From positions 124,001 to 188,000 of the forward strand of contig NC_012521.1 in NCBI RefSeq assembly GCF_000010805.1: DNA of 64,000 nucleotides. The letters are read 5' to 3'. Made by a program: the position numbers and the translations under genes. This DNA comes from Rhodococcus opacus B4. GTDB taxonomy: Bacteria > Actinomycetota > Actinomycetes > Mycobacteriales > Mycobacteriaceae. Below are positions 24,868-33,231 of this stretch, piece by piece; position 1 is the stretch's first letter, and each line of letters opens with the position of its first letter. The notes below the pieces were generated by a model. That model was given only the letters and a program-made list of their open reading frames with translations, had not been told where the DNA came from and ran no database searches.

Positions 24868-26286
24868 ATGATGACCGAATATGCAATGACCATCGACGGG
24901 ACGCTGGCGAAGTCGGCTACAGAATTCGATGTGGTGAACCCGGCAACCGGCCAGGTGTTTGCCACCGCCCCTGATTGCACACGCGAGCAGCTGGATCAGG
25001 TGATGGACACGGCTCATCGAGCTTGGCTTGAATGGCGAACGGACGAGGGCGCTCGGCGCAAGGCTCTCCTGGAAGCTGCCGAGGTGCTTGGATCCGCGGC
25101 GAACGAACTCGCTGCCCTTGTCACCGCAGAGCAAGGAAAGCCCCTCAGCGAAGCCGCGGAAGAGGTACGCGACGCACAGACGTGGTTCCGCTATTACGCG
25201 GACGTCGAAGATCAGCCTCAGATCATTCAAGACGATGCCATTGCCTACGTCGAAGTCGTGCGCAAGCCGCTCGGGGTTGTCGCTGCCATCACACCGTGGA
25301 ACTTCCCGATCACCCTGGCCGCATGGAAGTTGGCACCGGCGTTGCGGGCTGGCAATACCGTCGTGCTCAAGCCATCTCCGTACACGCCCATGGCGACGCT
25401 GCGGCTCGGTCAGCTCCTCTCCGGGGTGTTCCCGCCCGGTGTCGTCAGCGTCGTGAGCGGAGGCGACGAACTCGGCCAATGGGTGACTTCGCACAACGTG
25501 CCGCGCAAGATCTCCTTCACCGGATCTGTCAGAACAGGCATGCGTGTTGCCGCCACCGCCGCGACCGATCTCAAGCGTTTCACACTCGAGCTCGGCGGAA
25601 ATGATGCAGCGATCCTGCTCGACGACGTCGACGCCGCGTCCATCGTGGAGAAGCTCTTCTGGGCTGCGTTCGAGAACAACGGCCAGGTGTGTTCGGCGAT
25701 CAAACGGATTTACGCGCCCGCGTCCATCTATGACGAAGTCGTCGAAAGCTTGGCTTCCTACGCCCGATCGGTCAAGGTCGGCGACGGTGCCGTCGAAGGC
25801 ACCCGCCTGGGCCCGATCAACAATCGGCCGCAACTCGAGAGAGTTCGCCATCTGGTTGACGAGGCACTGAGGCAAGGGGCGAGGTCCGCCACGGGGGGAA
25901 AGCTCATTGAGGGTCCGGGCTACTTCTATGAACCGACAATCCTGGCGGATGCCTGCGATGGCATGGCCATCGTTGACGACGAGCAGTTCGGGCCGGCCCT
26001 TCCCGTTGTGCGATATGACAATCTCGACACCGTCATCGAGCAGGTGAACTCATCGAATTTCGGGCTGTGCGGCTCGGTCTGGAGCAGCGATCTCGATCGC
26101 GCCAGCGCAGTCGCGCCCCGAATCGACAGCGGAACAGTGTTCGCGAACACGCATCTCGCGCTCCAACCGAACCAGCCGTTCGGTGGATCGAAATGGAGTG
26201 GGATCGGCGTCGAGAACGGGATTGCGGGGCTCCACGGCTTCAGTGAGCCTCAAGTCTTTCACCGGCCGGCGCGCAGCGTCGGGTAG
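24868..26286 (+). CDS. NAD(P)-dependent aldehyde/semialdehyde dehydrogenase
   Basis: This 472-residue ALDH has the Rossmann signature ITPWNFPITLAAWK, the base Glu in FTLELGGNDAAIL, the catalytic Cys in NNGQVCSAIKR and the C-terminal PFGGSKWSGIGVENG. It oxidises an aldehyde to the acid. It starts at tandem ATG codons (24868 and 24871), about 290 bases after the TetR stop; the intervening stretch shows no gene. It is distinct in sequence from the ALDH at 1945 and resembles the broad group containing betaine, succinate-semialdehyde and vanillin-type dehydrogenases. In context it would supply the acid for the upstream CoA ligase. Confidence 0.9.
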   Translation: MMTEYAMTIDGTLAKSATEFDVVNPATGQVFATAPDCTREQLDQVMDTAHRAWLEWRTDEGARRKALLEAAEVLGSAANELAALVTAEQGKPLSEAAEEVRDAQTWFRYYADVEDQPQIIQDDAIAYVEVVRKPLGVVAAITPWNFPITLAAWKLAPALRAGNTVVLKPSPYTPMATLRLGQLLSGVFPPGVVSVVSGGDELGQWVTSHNVPRKISFTGSVRTGMRVAATAATDLKRFTLELGGNDAAILLDDVDAASIVEKLFWAAFENNGQVCSAIKRIYAPASIYDEVVESLASYARSVKVGDGAVEGTRLGPINNRPQLERVRHLVDEALRQGARSATGGKLIEGPGYFYEPTILADACDGMAIVDDEQFGPALPVVRYDNLDTVIEQVNSSNFGLCGSVWSSDLDRASAVAPRIDSGTVFANTHLALQPNQPFGGSKWSGIGVENGIAGLHGFSEPQVFHRPARSVG

Positions 26287-26330
26287 ACCGTCCCGCTTCT
26301 GATAATCGAACGTCAATGAATTGAGAGCCT

Positions 26331-27497
26331 ATGAGATCCGCGGTTATCGTAGATGTGGTCCGGACACCATCCGGCAAGGGCAAGCCGGGCGGCCAGCTGT
26401 CACATCTGCACCCCGTGAACATCTACGCCGATGTCCTGAACTCCATGATCGAGCGAACAGGACTCGATCCGCGACTTGTCGACGACGTGATCACCGGCTG
26501 CGTGAGCCAGGTCTCCGAGCAGTCCTCCAACATCGCCCGAAGTGCAGTTCTGGCGGCGGGTTGGCCCGAGCACGTCCCGGGCACGACCATCGACCGGCAG
26601 TGCGGCTCCAGCCAGCAGGCGCTGCACTTCGCAGCACAGGGTGTGATGGCCGGCGCCTACGACATAGTCGTGGCCGGCGGTGTCGAACTGATGAGCCGAG
26701 TCCCGATGTTCTCACCCGTGCAGGGGAGCGACCCATATGGGGACAGGCTGACTGCCCGCTACAACGACGCGCTCGTCAACCAAGGTGTGTCGGCGGAACT
26801 GGTCGCCGGCAAATGGGACCTGTCACGCCGACAGCTCGATGAGTATGCGGCCGAATCGCACCGCCGCGCTGCCGCCGCAGCCTCGGACGGCGGCTTCCAC
26901 AACGAGATCATCCCAGTGGGTACGGCGACCCACGATGAGACGGTCCGGGGTAACACCACCAGCGAAAGTCTCGCCGGGTTGAAGGCCAGCTTCGCGACGC
27001 CGGAAACACGCACTCGCTTCCCGGATATGGATTGGCGCATCACACCCGGAAACTCCTCACCGCTGACGGACGGGGCCTCGGCCGCATTGATCATGGGTGA
27101 GGACACCGCGAAGTCGCTAGGGCTGCGTCCACGTGCTCGTTTCCACTCGTTTGCCGTCGTCGGAGACGATCCCATCTTCATGCTGACTGCCCCCATCCCG
27201 GCCACGCAGAAGGTGCTGAACAAGGCGGGGCTCACGATCAGTGACATCGATGCTTTCGAGGTCAACGAGGCATTCGCTTCCGTTCCACTGGCATGGCTGA
27301 AGGAAACTGGCGCCGACCCCGCCAAACTCAACCCCCGCGGTGGTGCAATCGCCCTCGGGCATCCTCTCGGGGCATCTGGTACGCGCCTGATGTCCACAAT
27401 GCTCAACTACCTCGAATCCACCGGTGGCCGTTTCGGCCTCCAGACGATGTGCGAGGCCGCTGGTATGGCGAACGCCACTGTTATCGAACGGATTTGA
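26331..27497 (+). CDS. Acetyl-CoA acyltransferase (thiolase)
   Basis: This 388-residue thiolase has the nucleophile Cys91 in DRQCGSSQQALHFAA, the NEAFASV motif, His344 in GHPLGASG and the second Cys374 in MCEAAGMANA. It cleaves a 3-ketoacyl-CoA with CoA to release acetyl- or propionyl-CoA, closing a beta-oxidation cycle. The CEAAG variation from the usual C-x-G-x-G is mild. It lies 44 bases after the ALDH and 67 bases before the nitroreductase. The general look is close to steroid and long-chain degradative thiolases of actinobacteria. No 3-hydroxyacyl-CoA dehydrogenase is encoded in this operon, so the SDR may do that step. Confidence 0.92.
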   Translation: MRSAVIVDVVRTPSGKGKPGGQLSHLHPVNIYADVLNSMIERTGLDPRLVDDVITGCVSQVSEQSSNIARSAVLAAGWPEHVPGTTIDRQCGSSQQALHFAAQGVMAGAYDIVVAGGVELMSRVPMFSPVQGSDPYGDRLTARYNDALVNQGVSAELVAGKWDLSRRQLDEYAAESHRRAAAAASDGGFHNEIIPVGTATHDETVRGNTTSESLAGLKASFATPETRTRFPDMDWRITPGNSSPLTDGASAALIMGEDTAKSLGLRPRARFHSFAVVGDDPIFMLTAPIPATQKVLNKAGLTISDIDAFEVNEAFASVPLAWLKETGADPAKLNPRGGAIALGHPLGASGTRLMSTMLNYLESTGGRFGLQTMCEAAGMANATVIERI

Positions 27498-27564
27498 CGC
27501 TCGGATGAAGCGTCTGGGTCACACCAAACGGACTCTGATCCGTGCGAACCATGAAGGAGAAGCA

Positions 27565-28254
27565 ATGTCCACAACTGATGTGAACCGCGCAGCGGTCCTA
27601 CGAGAATTGATGGTCGATCGATGGAGCTGCCGCTCCTACCTCGACAAACCCGTTACCGATGACGTCCTCGACGAGCTCCTCACCATGGCACAGCGCAGTC
27701 CCTCCTGGTGCAACTCGCAGCCCTGGCACGTCACAGTGATCCGAGGCGATCGCCTCGACGACATGCGAGAGAGGTTCGTTCGCCACGCGGAGTCGCATAC
27801 CGAGGCGCCCGACCTTCCCTTTCCCCTCCGGTACGAAGGTGTGTACCGTGAGCGTCGCCGTGAATGCGGCTGGCAGCTCTACGACAGCGTCGGAATCCAG
27901 AAAGGTGACCGCGAAGCCTCGCAGAAGCAGGCGATGGAGAACTTCCGATTCTTCGGCGCTCCCGCCCTCGCGATCATCACCACCGAGGCAGACCTTGGCA
28001 CCTATGGTGCAATCGACTGCGGCGTCTATATCGGGAACTTCCTCCTTGCAGCCCAATCGCTGGGGCTGGCGACCATTCCGCAAGCCGCTTTGGCATCGCA
28101 CTCAGGGTTCCTTCGCGGCGAACTGCAGCTTCCGGACCACCGCAAGGTCGTCGCAGGTGTCTCCTTCGGATACGCCGACGAGAACCACCCCGCCAACGGC
28201 TTCCGCACCCACCGTGCAGACATTGGTGAAAGCAGCACCCGAGTCGGCAGCTGA
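27565..28254 (+). CDS. Nitroreductase-family flavoprotein
   Basis: The protein is 229 residues. The start region (RELMVDRWSCRSYLDKPV), QRSPSWCNSQPWHVTVI and the IDCGVYIGNFLLAAQSLGLATIPQAALASHS segment match the FMN-binding nitroreductase fold. It would reduce nitro groups, quinones or enones with NAD(P)H. The ATG at 27565 follows an AAGGAG site. It lies in the SDR-thiolase operon and is followed after 34 bases by an EthD protein. In a non-nitro pathway such a flavoprotein may act as an enoate or quinone reductase; the sequence does not decide. Confidence 0.88.
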   Translation: MSTTDVNRAAVLRELMVDRWSCRSYLDKPVTDDVLDELLTMAQRSPSWCNSQPWHVTVIRGDRLDDMRERFVRHAESHTEAPDLPFPLRYEGVYRERRRECGWQLYDSVGIQKGDREASQKQAMENFRFFGAPALAIITTEADLGTYGAIDCGVYIGNFLLAAQSLGLATIPQAALASHSGFLRGELQLPDHRKVVAGVSFGYADENHPANGFRTHRADIGESSTRVGS

Positions 28255-28288
28255 CCGATCCGGCGCAACCACACCACACGGAGACACC

Positions 28289-28624
28289 ATGAGCTACAAG
28301 ATAGTCGCCTTCCTCGCCAAACGAGAGGGCCTCAGCATGGAAGACTTTGTCGACTACTACGAAAATCGGCACGTTCCTCTTGTCCTGGGTCTGCCAGAGA
28401 CTCCAAACAGCTACGTACGCAATTACATCGAGCCCTCCGGAGACGATATTGAATTTGACGTGATCAGTGAACTGAGGTTCGACGACGAAGGCGCATACAA
28501 GCGCTGGATCGCCGCCATGTTCGCTCCGAACTCGGGAATCCCCGAAGACGAGGACCAGTTCCTCGACCGTCGGCGCACCAGGTCACACGTCGTACGCGAG
28601 TGCCCAATCTCGTCCGTGCAGTGA
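28289..28624 (+). CDS. EthD-domain protein
   Basis: This 111-residue protein of the EthD (dimeric alpha-beta barrel) family has the typical start YKIVAFLAKREGLSMEDFVDYYENRHVPLVL and a C-terminal RSHVV. Some EthD proteins support P450 ether cleavage, and others act as isomerases or decarboxylases on small aromatic or polyketide-like molecules. The ATG follows CACGGAG. It is the last recognisable gene of this operon. A specific function is not assigned. Confidence 0.82.
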   Translation: MSYKIVAFLAKREGLSMEDFVDYYENRHVPLVLGLPETPNSYVRNYIEPSGDDIEFDVISELRFDDEGAYKRWIAAMFAPNSGIPEDEDQFLDRRRTRSHVVRECPISSVQ

Positions 28625-29495
28625 CAATCACAAAGAGTGTGGTGCCGTGCCGACACTCAACGGTGAGAAGCTCCAAAACCATCACGAGAGGTCCAGCACC
28701 TGAAATACGTCGGTTCGGGCAGCACTCGGCTCCCTTTGGTCCGAGGGCCTACCCACAGGTCGTGCGTAGGTCGATGCACCGTGGCGTGGAAGGCGATCCC
28801 CGATCGTCGATGCGGACAGCAAGTCGATTCAGTGCGACGTCGACATCACACCTGCGGATGGACGTCGAGTGACGACGTGCCCTCCTGTGGAGGATTGAGA
28901 CACCAACTCACGCAGTGCCATTCACGCGTGAATGCCGCCCCGGGATTCCAGAGTCCTTGGTGGGGGTCCGCTGTCGGACACCCTCGCGGTGGAGAACGCA
29001 TTCCGTGGTCCGTGTGATCCCCAGCGAGTCCCCGATCGGGCTATGTCCGGTTCGTGGAGTGTCGATGGGGTGAGCCCGCCGGCATCGGACACAGTGTGTG
29101 TTCACCCGCGGGCCCCGGCCATACGAATAGAGTGTGGCTCGTAGGAATTCAGGTGGGGGCGAACGTTTCCTACTGCCGTGCGAGCCCTGCTGCGACGCTT
29201 GGCCAGTGTACATCCGGTTCCCGATGTGATGGCACGGAGTCGTTGCGTGCTTGGCGTGGGCGAAGCTCGGCTGGACGGGGAGATTGCGCTCATGATGTGT
29301 TCTGTCCTGGCGGCTGGGTCACTGCCCTGCACCATGCCGCCGCCACCCCAATGCTCAGGCGTAGTGCTGCTGCTGTCGATGTGCCCGTTGAACAATGTGC
29401 CGTGACGCCGGAGCGCCGCGCATCGACGACAACGGGTGCAGACTGTTGGAGATCGATGTCGCCGTATCGGCGAGTGCAGGAGAAAAGGAGGCCGG
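28625..29495. other. Intergenic stretch without a recognisable gene
   Basis: Open frames here are short, overlap on both strands and do not resemble known proteins. The one striking item is a perfect 16-bp palindrome at 28919-28934. The stretch is probably decayed or regulatory DNA between two catabolic units. Confidence 0.5.
28919..28934. promoter_or_regulatory. Perfect 16-bp palindrome CATTCACGCGTGAATG
   Basis: CATTCACGCGTGAATG reads the same on both strands with no loop, the form expected of an operator for a dimeric regulator. It lies about 295 bases past the EthD gene and about 560 bases before the degraded membrane-protein gene. No regulator gene is adjacent. Confidence 0.45.
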
Positions 29496-29814
29496 ATGAC
29501 CGCAGCCCACGCCGTCTCGATCGCGGTGACCTTCACCTGGCTGGGGATGGTGGTCATCTCGTTCATCGAAGCGCCGCTAAAGTTTCCGTACGCTCGGGTG
29601 ACGGTTCGGCTCGTACTGGAGATCGGTCGGCTCGGGTTCCGGGCCCTGAACGTCACCGAGATAGTCTGGGCGGCACTGCTCATTGCAGGGCTCGTCGCCG
29701 GTGACGAGGTCCCGTTCTCACGCGCACTACGTCTACTTTGGTCTGAAAATCGTTAAGGTCGTTGCGCTGCTGGTGACGGATCTTGTTGCTCGGTGTGGGA
29801 GGTGCCTGCGGTGA
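29496..29814 (+). pseudogene. Small membrane protein, frameshifted remnant
   Basis: A good AAAAGGAG site precedes the ATG at 29496. The reading frame gives a hydrophobic protein (TFTWLGMVVISFIEAPLKF, then LVLEIGRLGFRALNVTEIVWAALLIAGL). After about 70 residues the membrane-like sequence continues in another frame as HYVYFGLKIVKVVALLVTDL, ending at the TGA at 29812-29814. In the first frame a short unrelated tail ends at 29756. The middle of the protein also seems short. This is best explained as a degraded gene for a 3-4 helix membrane protein of unknown function. Confidence 0.55.
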
Positions 29815-30425
29815 CCTGTGTCCGGGGAAGGTGCACTACGGGTTGCCGAGGGGTGGGTGGAGCCGCCGAGTTCGTACGGGACGTCGAGGTCAGGTCCGCT
29901 TTCTCGCGGATTTGGGCGCTGGAGTCGCAGCGGAAGGATTTCTTCACCGTTCAGCCTCTCAACGAACAATTGCTAGAGGATTCTAGATGTGCGCTCGCCG
30001 CTATGGCTAACCATCTTGCATTGGCTCGTGCGACGGCGAAACTCGTAAGGATCCGTTGGATCGATGCGGTGGCGCGGCGGGGTGTGATCAGACTGGCGAA
30101 CGCAATCGCCGCATGAATGATGAGCAATGGCATTGGGATCTCCTAAGTCTGCGGCGAGGTGACGATTTGGACATCGGATACTTCGTGAACGGAGGATCTG
30201 ATGGTTGCAGTGTCGGATGCGGTTGGTGTCCGTCAATCGGTGAGCCGGATTGCGCCGACGACGAATGCCCGTTGTGATGCGCTCAAGGAGCCGCGGTAGG
30301 CGGAAGTGAGCAGGGTGAGCGATGATCGTCATGAGCCGCACCGCCGACGCGAACCTGATCAGCCCGGGATCAAAAGAGACGGATTCCGATCGGGCGCACG
30401 GACGGGGTGCTTCGTCTTGCCCGGC
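29815..30425. other. Intergenic stretch without a recognisable gene
   Basis: Roughly 600 bases hold only short overlapping open frames with no family resemblance and no ribosome sites worth reporting. The minus-strand enolase-superfamily gene ends at its right border. Confidence 0.45.
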
Positions 30426-31430
30426 TCACCCTCCCCAGACCTCGGGCTCTGGGGGGTACAACGTTGCCCCGCTGTACCTGAGTGAGGGTGTACGGTCTTC
30501 TGCAAGAAGCAGTGGCCCGTCGAGGTGCACCACGTCGGCCCGTTGCGCAAGGATGATTCCCGGAGCCATGGACAAAGAGGTGGCGACCATGCAACCGACC
30601 ATCGTGCCCAGGCCGCTAGCCCGTGCTGCGGCCTGCAACGACAAGGCCTCCGTCAAGCCGCCAGCCTTATCCAGCTTGATGTTCGCGATCTCGTACTTCC
30701 CGACAATCTTCGACAGGCTCATGAGTGTCCGACACGATTCGTCCGCCGCCAATGGGACTGGGCTATTGAAGCTCTTGAGAAAATCATCGGCGTCCGCTGG
30801 CAATGGCTGCTCGATGAGCTCGACTCCCATTGCAGCGAATTCCGGAGCGAACGCGCGCAGATGGTCGATGCTCCAGGCTTCATTGGCGTCGACCATCAAT
30901 CTGGCATGAGGGGCCGCGGCGCGCACGGCTCGAACCCGCTCCAAGTCACCATCTCCACCAAGTTTGAGCTTCAGGATTGGAAGGTGCTCGTGCACGGCGG
31001 CGGCTTTCCCCATCGCTGCAGGGGCGTCGAGGCTGATCGTGAATGCCGTGAGCACAGGTTGTAGTTCGTGGCCGAGCTCGATCACTGATGCCAGAGACTG
31101 CCGTGTTTTCTGTGCTCGAAGGTCCCACAATGCGCAATCGACGGCATTGCGCGCCGCTCCGGGTGCCATCGCTGACTGCAGTTCACTGAGGTCCATTCCC
31201 GCCTCGATCGCGGGTGTCATGGACCTGATCTGGTCCATAACACTCTCGATCGTCTCGCCGTACCGGGCGTATGGCACACATTCTCCGCGCCCGATATAAC
31301 CGCTCTCGGCTATGGAGACCGCGATGACCTGAGCGGATGTCTTGGATCCGCGACTGATTCGAAAAATTCCATTGATCGCGAAGGTTTGCGGTATGGCATC
31401 GACGGTGCGCACAGCAACTCGCCCCTTCAT
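30426..31430 (-). CDS. Enolase-superfamily enzyme (dipeptide epimerase / muconate-cycloisomerase type)
   Basis: This 334-residue barrel enzyme has the MLE-subgroup residues: the KxK pair in LKLKLGGDGD, metal ligands in VDANEAW, ELIEQPL and AADES, and the second-face Lys in IKLDKAGG. Members abstract a proton next to a carboxylate and include Ala-Glu epimerases, muconate cycloisomerases and o-succinylbenzoate synthases. The general look favours dipeptide epimerase, but function in this superfamily is hard to assign. The ATG at 31430 overlaps the transporter stop (TGATG), so the two are coupled. Its neighbour is a MenB/BadI-like crotonase cluster, so a role on an alicyclic substrate is also possible. 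Confidence 0.75.
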   Translation of the reverse strand: MKGRVAVRTVDAIPQTFAINGIFRISRGSKTSAQVIAVSIAESGYIGRGECVPYARYGETIESVMDQIRSMTPAIEAGMDLSELQSAMAPGAARNAVDCALWDLRAQKTRQSLASVIELGHELQPVLTAFTISLDAPAAMGKAAAVHEHLPILKLKLGGDGDLERVRAVRAAAPHARLMVDANEAWSIDHLRAFAPEFAAMGVELIEQPLPADADDFLKSFNSPVPLAADESCRTLMSLSKIVGKYEIANIKLDKAGGLTEALSLQAAARASGLGTMVGCMVATSLSMAPGIILAQRADVVHLDGPLLLAEDRTPSLRYSGATLYPPEPEVWGG

Positions 31431-32767
31431 CAAGCTGTTACCAACTCGTCGGCGGGCTCCTTCAAACGCTGGCGCCCGATGATGGCTGCGATAGCGGATA
31501 GGGCTCCGACAATGGCGAGATAGACGCTGAAGGTGATGTTACTGCCGGTGACGCTGTTGAGCCAGATGCCGAGGGAAGGGCCCGCTGCGCCGAAAAGGAT
31601 TGTGCAGACGTTGTAAGCGAATGCTCCTGCTGTCACTCGGACTTTGGCGGGGAACATGTAGGACATCGCCATCGCGGCGGCTACAGCGACAAGTCCCTTT
31701 CCGATGGAGAGGAGTGATCCGCCGATGAGAGCTCCGACGATACCGAGGGTCGAGATTGCAAAGGCGGGCACGCTGACCACCGCGATAAAGAGACCGCCAA
31801 CGATGAATGTGCGCTGCAGCCCGTATCGGAACATCACCCGACCGGCGGCCAGGGTAGTGGCGATCATGACCACGTTGATCGCAAGCGACACGTTGTAGGA
31901 CTGGCCACTGGTCAATCCGCCTGACAGCTGAATGAAGGTGATGAAGTAGGAAGACAGGATCGGCGTGATCAAGGCATACGACGAGACGATGCAAAAGAAC
32001 AGAATCATCGCGGTCGCTTGGGTCCGGAACGTGGACCTAATCGGTGCGGCTTTGACCTCCGACGTCTCTCGGTCGGCTGCGAGCTGCTTGAACTGGGGTG
32101 TCTCCGATACCTTGCGCCGCAGGTACATGCCTGCAAGGCCAAGGGGCGCCGCGAGCCAGAACAGGACGCGCCAGCCCCAGTCTTCGAATGCTTCATCACC
32201 GAGGACTGTGGTGCACAGGCTGGCGATCAATACGGCGCTGGTGATGCCGAGGAAGGTGGTGGTGACGAGGTAGCTGATCCGAATAGGCCTCGCCCGCGCC
32301 TGACTGTGTTCGTAGACGAAGCTGATTGCGGAACTGTATTCACCTCCTGTGCCGAGTCCCTGCACGAGCCGACAGAGGGTCAGCAGGATCGGCGCCAGAA
32401 CTCCAATCGCGTTGTAGGAAGGTATGAATCCGATGAGTGCGGTTCCCGCGCACATCAGAAGGATGGTGAACGAGAGTGCACGACGTCGTCCGAGGGTGTC
32501 GCCGAGCCAACCCGCGATCAATCCGCCGATGGGGCGACTCACATAGGTCAGTCCGAATACGACGTATGCACTGATCAGTCCGACGACTGGATCGCTTGAT
32601 GGGAAGAAGTGGAGGGCCATGATTGAGGCGACGACCCCGTAGACAGCGAAGTCATACCACTCAGCGAAGTTGCCGATCGCAGCTGCGGTGATGGCTCGCC
32701 TGGGGGAACTAGCTGAAGTCTCGCCTTCCACTTTTTCCTGCTGTGACGTGTGGGCACTGGCACTCAT
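31430..32767 (-). CDS. MHS-family MFS transporter (organic acid:proton symporter)
   Basis: This 445-residue, 12-helix major facilitator has the hallmark opening GNFAEWYDFAVYG, the loop 2-3 motif GWLGDTLGRRRAL and the VQGLGTGGEYSSA segment of the metabolite:H+ symporter family (relatives of shikimate, alpha-ketoglutarate and aromatic acid carriers). It would import the organic acid used by the divergent catabolic genes. The next gene in the unit is the enolase-superfamily enzyme, overlapping by TGATG. Upstream, 460 bases separate it from the CoA-transferase operon and contain two operator-like palindromes sharing an AAACCAT half-site. Confidence 0.9.
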   Translation of the reverse strand: MSASAHTSQQEKVEGETSASSPRRAITAAAIGNFAEWYDFAVYGVVASIMALHFFPSSDPVVGLISAYVVFGLTYVSRPIGGLIAGWLGDTLGRRRALSFTILLMCAGTALIGFIPSYNAIGVLAPILLTLCRLVQGLGTGGEYSSAISFVYEHSQARARPIRISYLVTTTFLGITSAVLIASLCTTVLGDEAFEDWGWRVLFWLAAPLGLAGMYLRRKVSETPQFKQLAADRETSEVKAAPIRSTFRTQATAMILFFCIVSSYALITPILSSYFITFIQLSGGLTSGQSYNVSLAINVVMIATTLAAGRVMFRYGLQRTFIVGGLFIAVVSVPAFAISTLGIVGALIGGSLLSIGKGLVAVAAAMAMSYMFPAKVRVTAGAFAYNVCTILFGAAGPSLGIWLNSVTGSNITFSVYLAIVGALSAIAAIIGRQRLKEPADELVTA

Positions 32768-32890
32768 GGTCGATCTCCTGTCTTGACAATAACGCCGGGA
32801 ACCCCGATCCGATACCTTCTGAATAGAACATACGTTCGATTCGGCCGGGAGCGATCAAGGCTCCAAACCCATATACTGGGTGAGTTATGT

Positions 32891-32904
32891 AATGGAAAAC
32901 CATT
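32891..32904. promoter_or_regulatory. Operator-like palindrome AATGGAAAACCATT
   Basis: AATGG-AAAA-CCATT lies about 124 bases upstream of the MHS transporter start in the divergent region. It shares the ATGG...CCAT arms and an AAACCAT half-site with the palindrome at 33195-33213, suggesting a single regulator for both directions. The IclR protein at 41731 is the obvious candidate. Confidence 0.5.
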
Positions 32905-33194
32905 CTATGGCTCACGTCGATAGTGAACCTCGGTGTGACCCATGTCAACCCAACGAATAGAAGCGGCCTGCATGACGGCAGTCCGAGCCCGGCGCGGCCG
33001 TCACGTCCGTTCCACGACCGCGCATACCGCGGCCAAGCATCGGCACATGCGCGGCAGGGCCCCACGCTCCAGTGATTCGCACGCCGTGCCCGGGTCGGCC
33101 ATGGCCGCCGCGGTCGAGTCAAAACCCCTCAAGGGCTCTGTGCCAAGCGCCGTGCAGCGCAACCCCTTGATGATCAGTTCACTGTGGGCCATAC

Positions 33195-33217
33195 TATGGT
33201 TTGTGAAACCATATAAT
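33195..33217 (+). promoter_or_regulatory. Operator and -10 box of the CoA-transferase operon
   Basis: TATGGTTT-GTG-AAACCATA (33195-33213) is a perfect 8-bp inverted repeat with a 3-base centre. It ends inside a consensus -10 box, TATAAT, at 33212-33217. No good -35 is seen. A regulator bound here would overlap the promoter directly. The GGAGG ribosome site starts only 5 bases after the -10 box, so the transcript leader must be very short. Confidence 0.6.
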
Positions 33218-33231
33218 GATCGGAGGTTGTG

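Noticed and set aside
29821..30277. Short plus-strand frames between the degraded membrane-protein gene and the enolase-superfamily gene
   Set aside because: No ribosome sites, no recognisable motif and competing frames; treated as non-coding.
32826..32837. GAAC-ATAC-GTTC inverted repeat near the MHS transporter start
   Set aside because: Arms of 4 bases are too short to distinguish from chance; the stronger palindromes nearby were reported instead.
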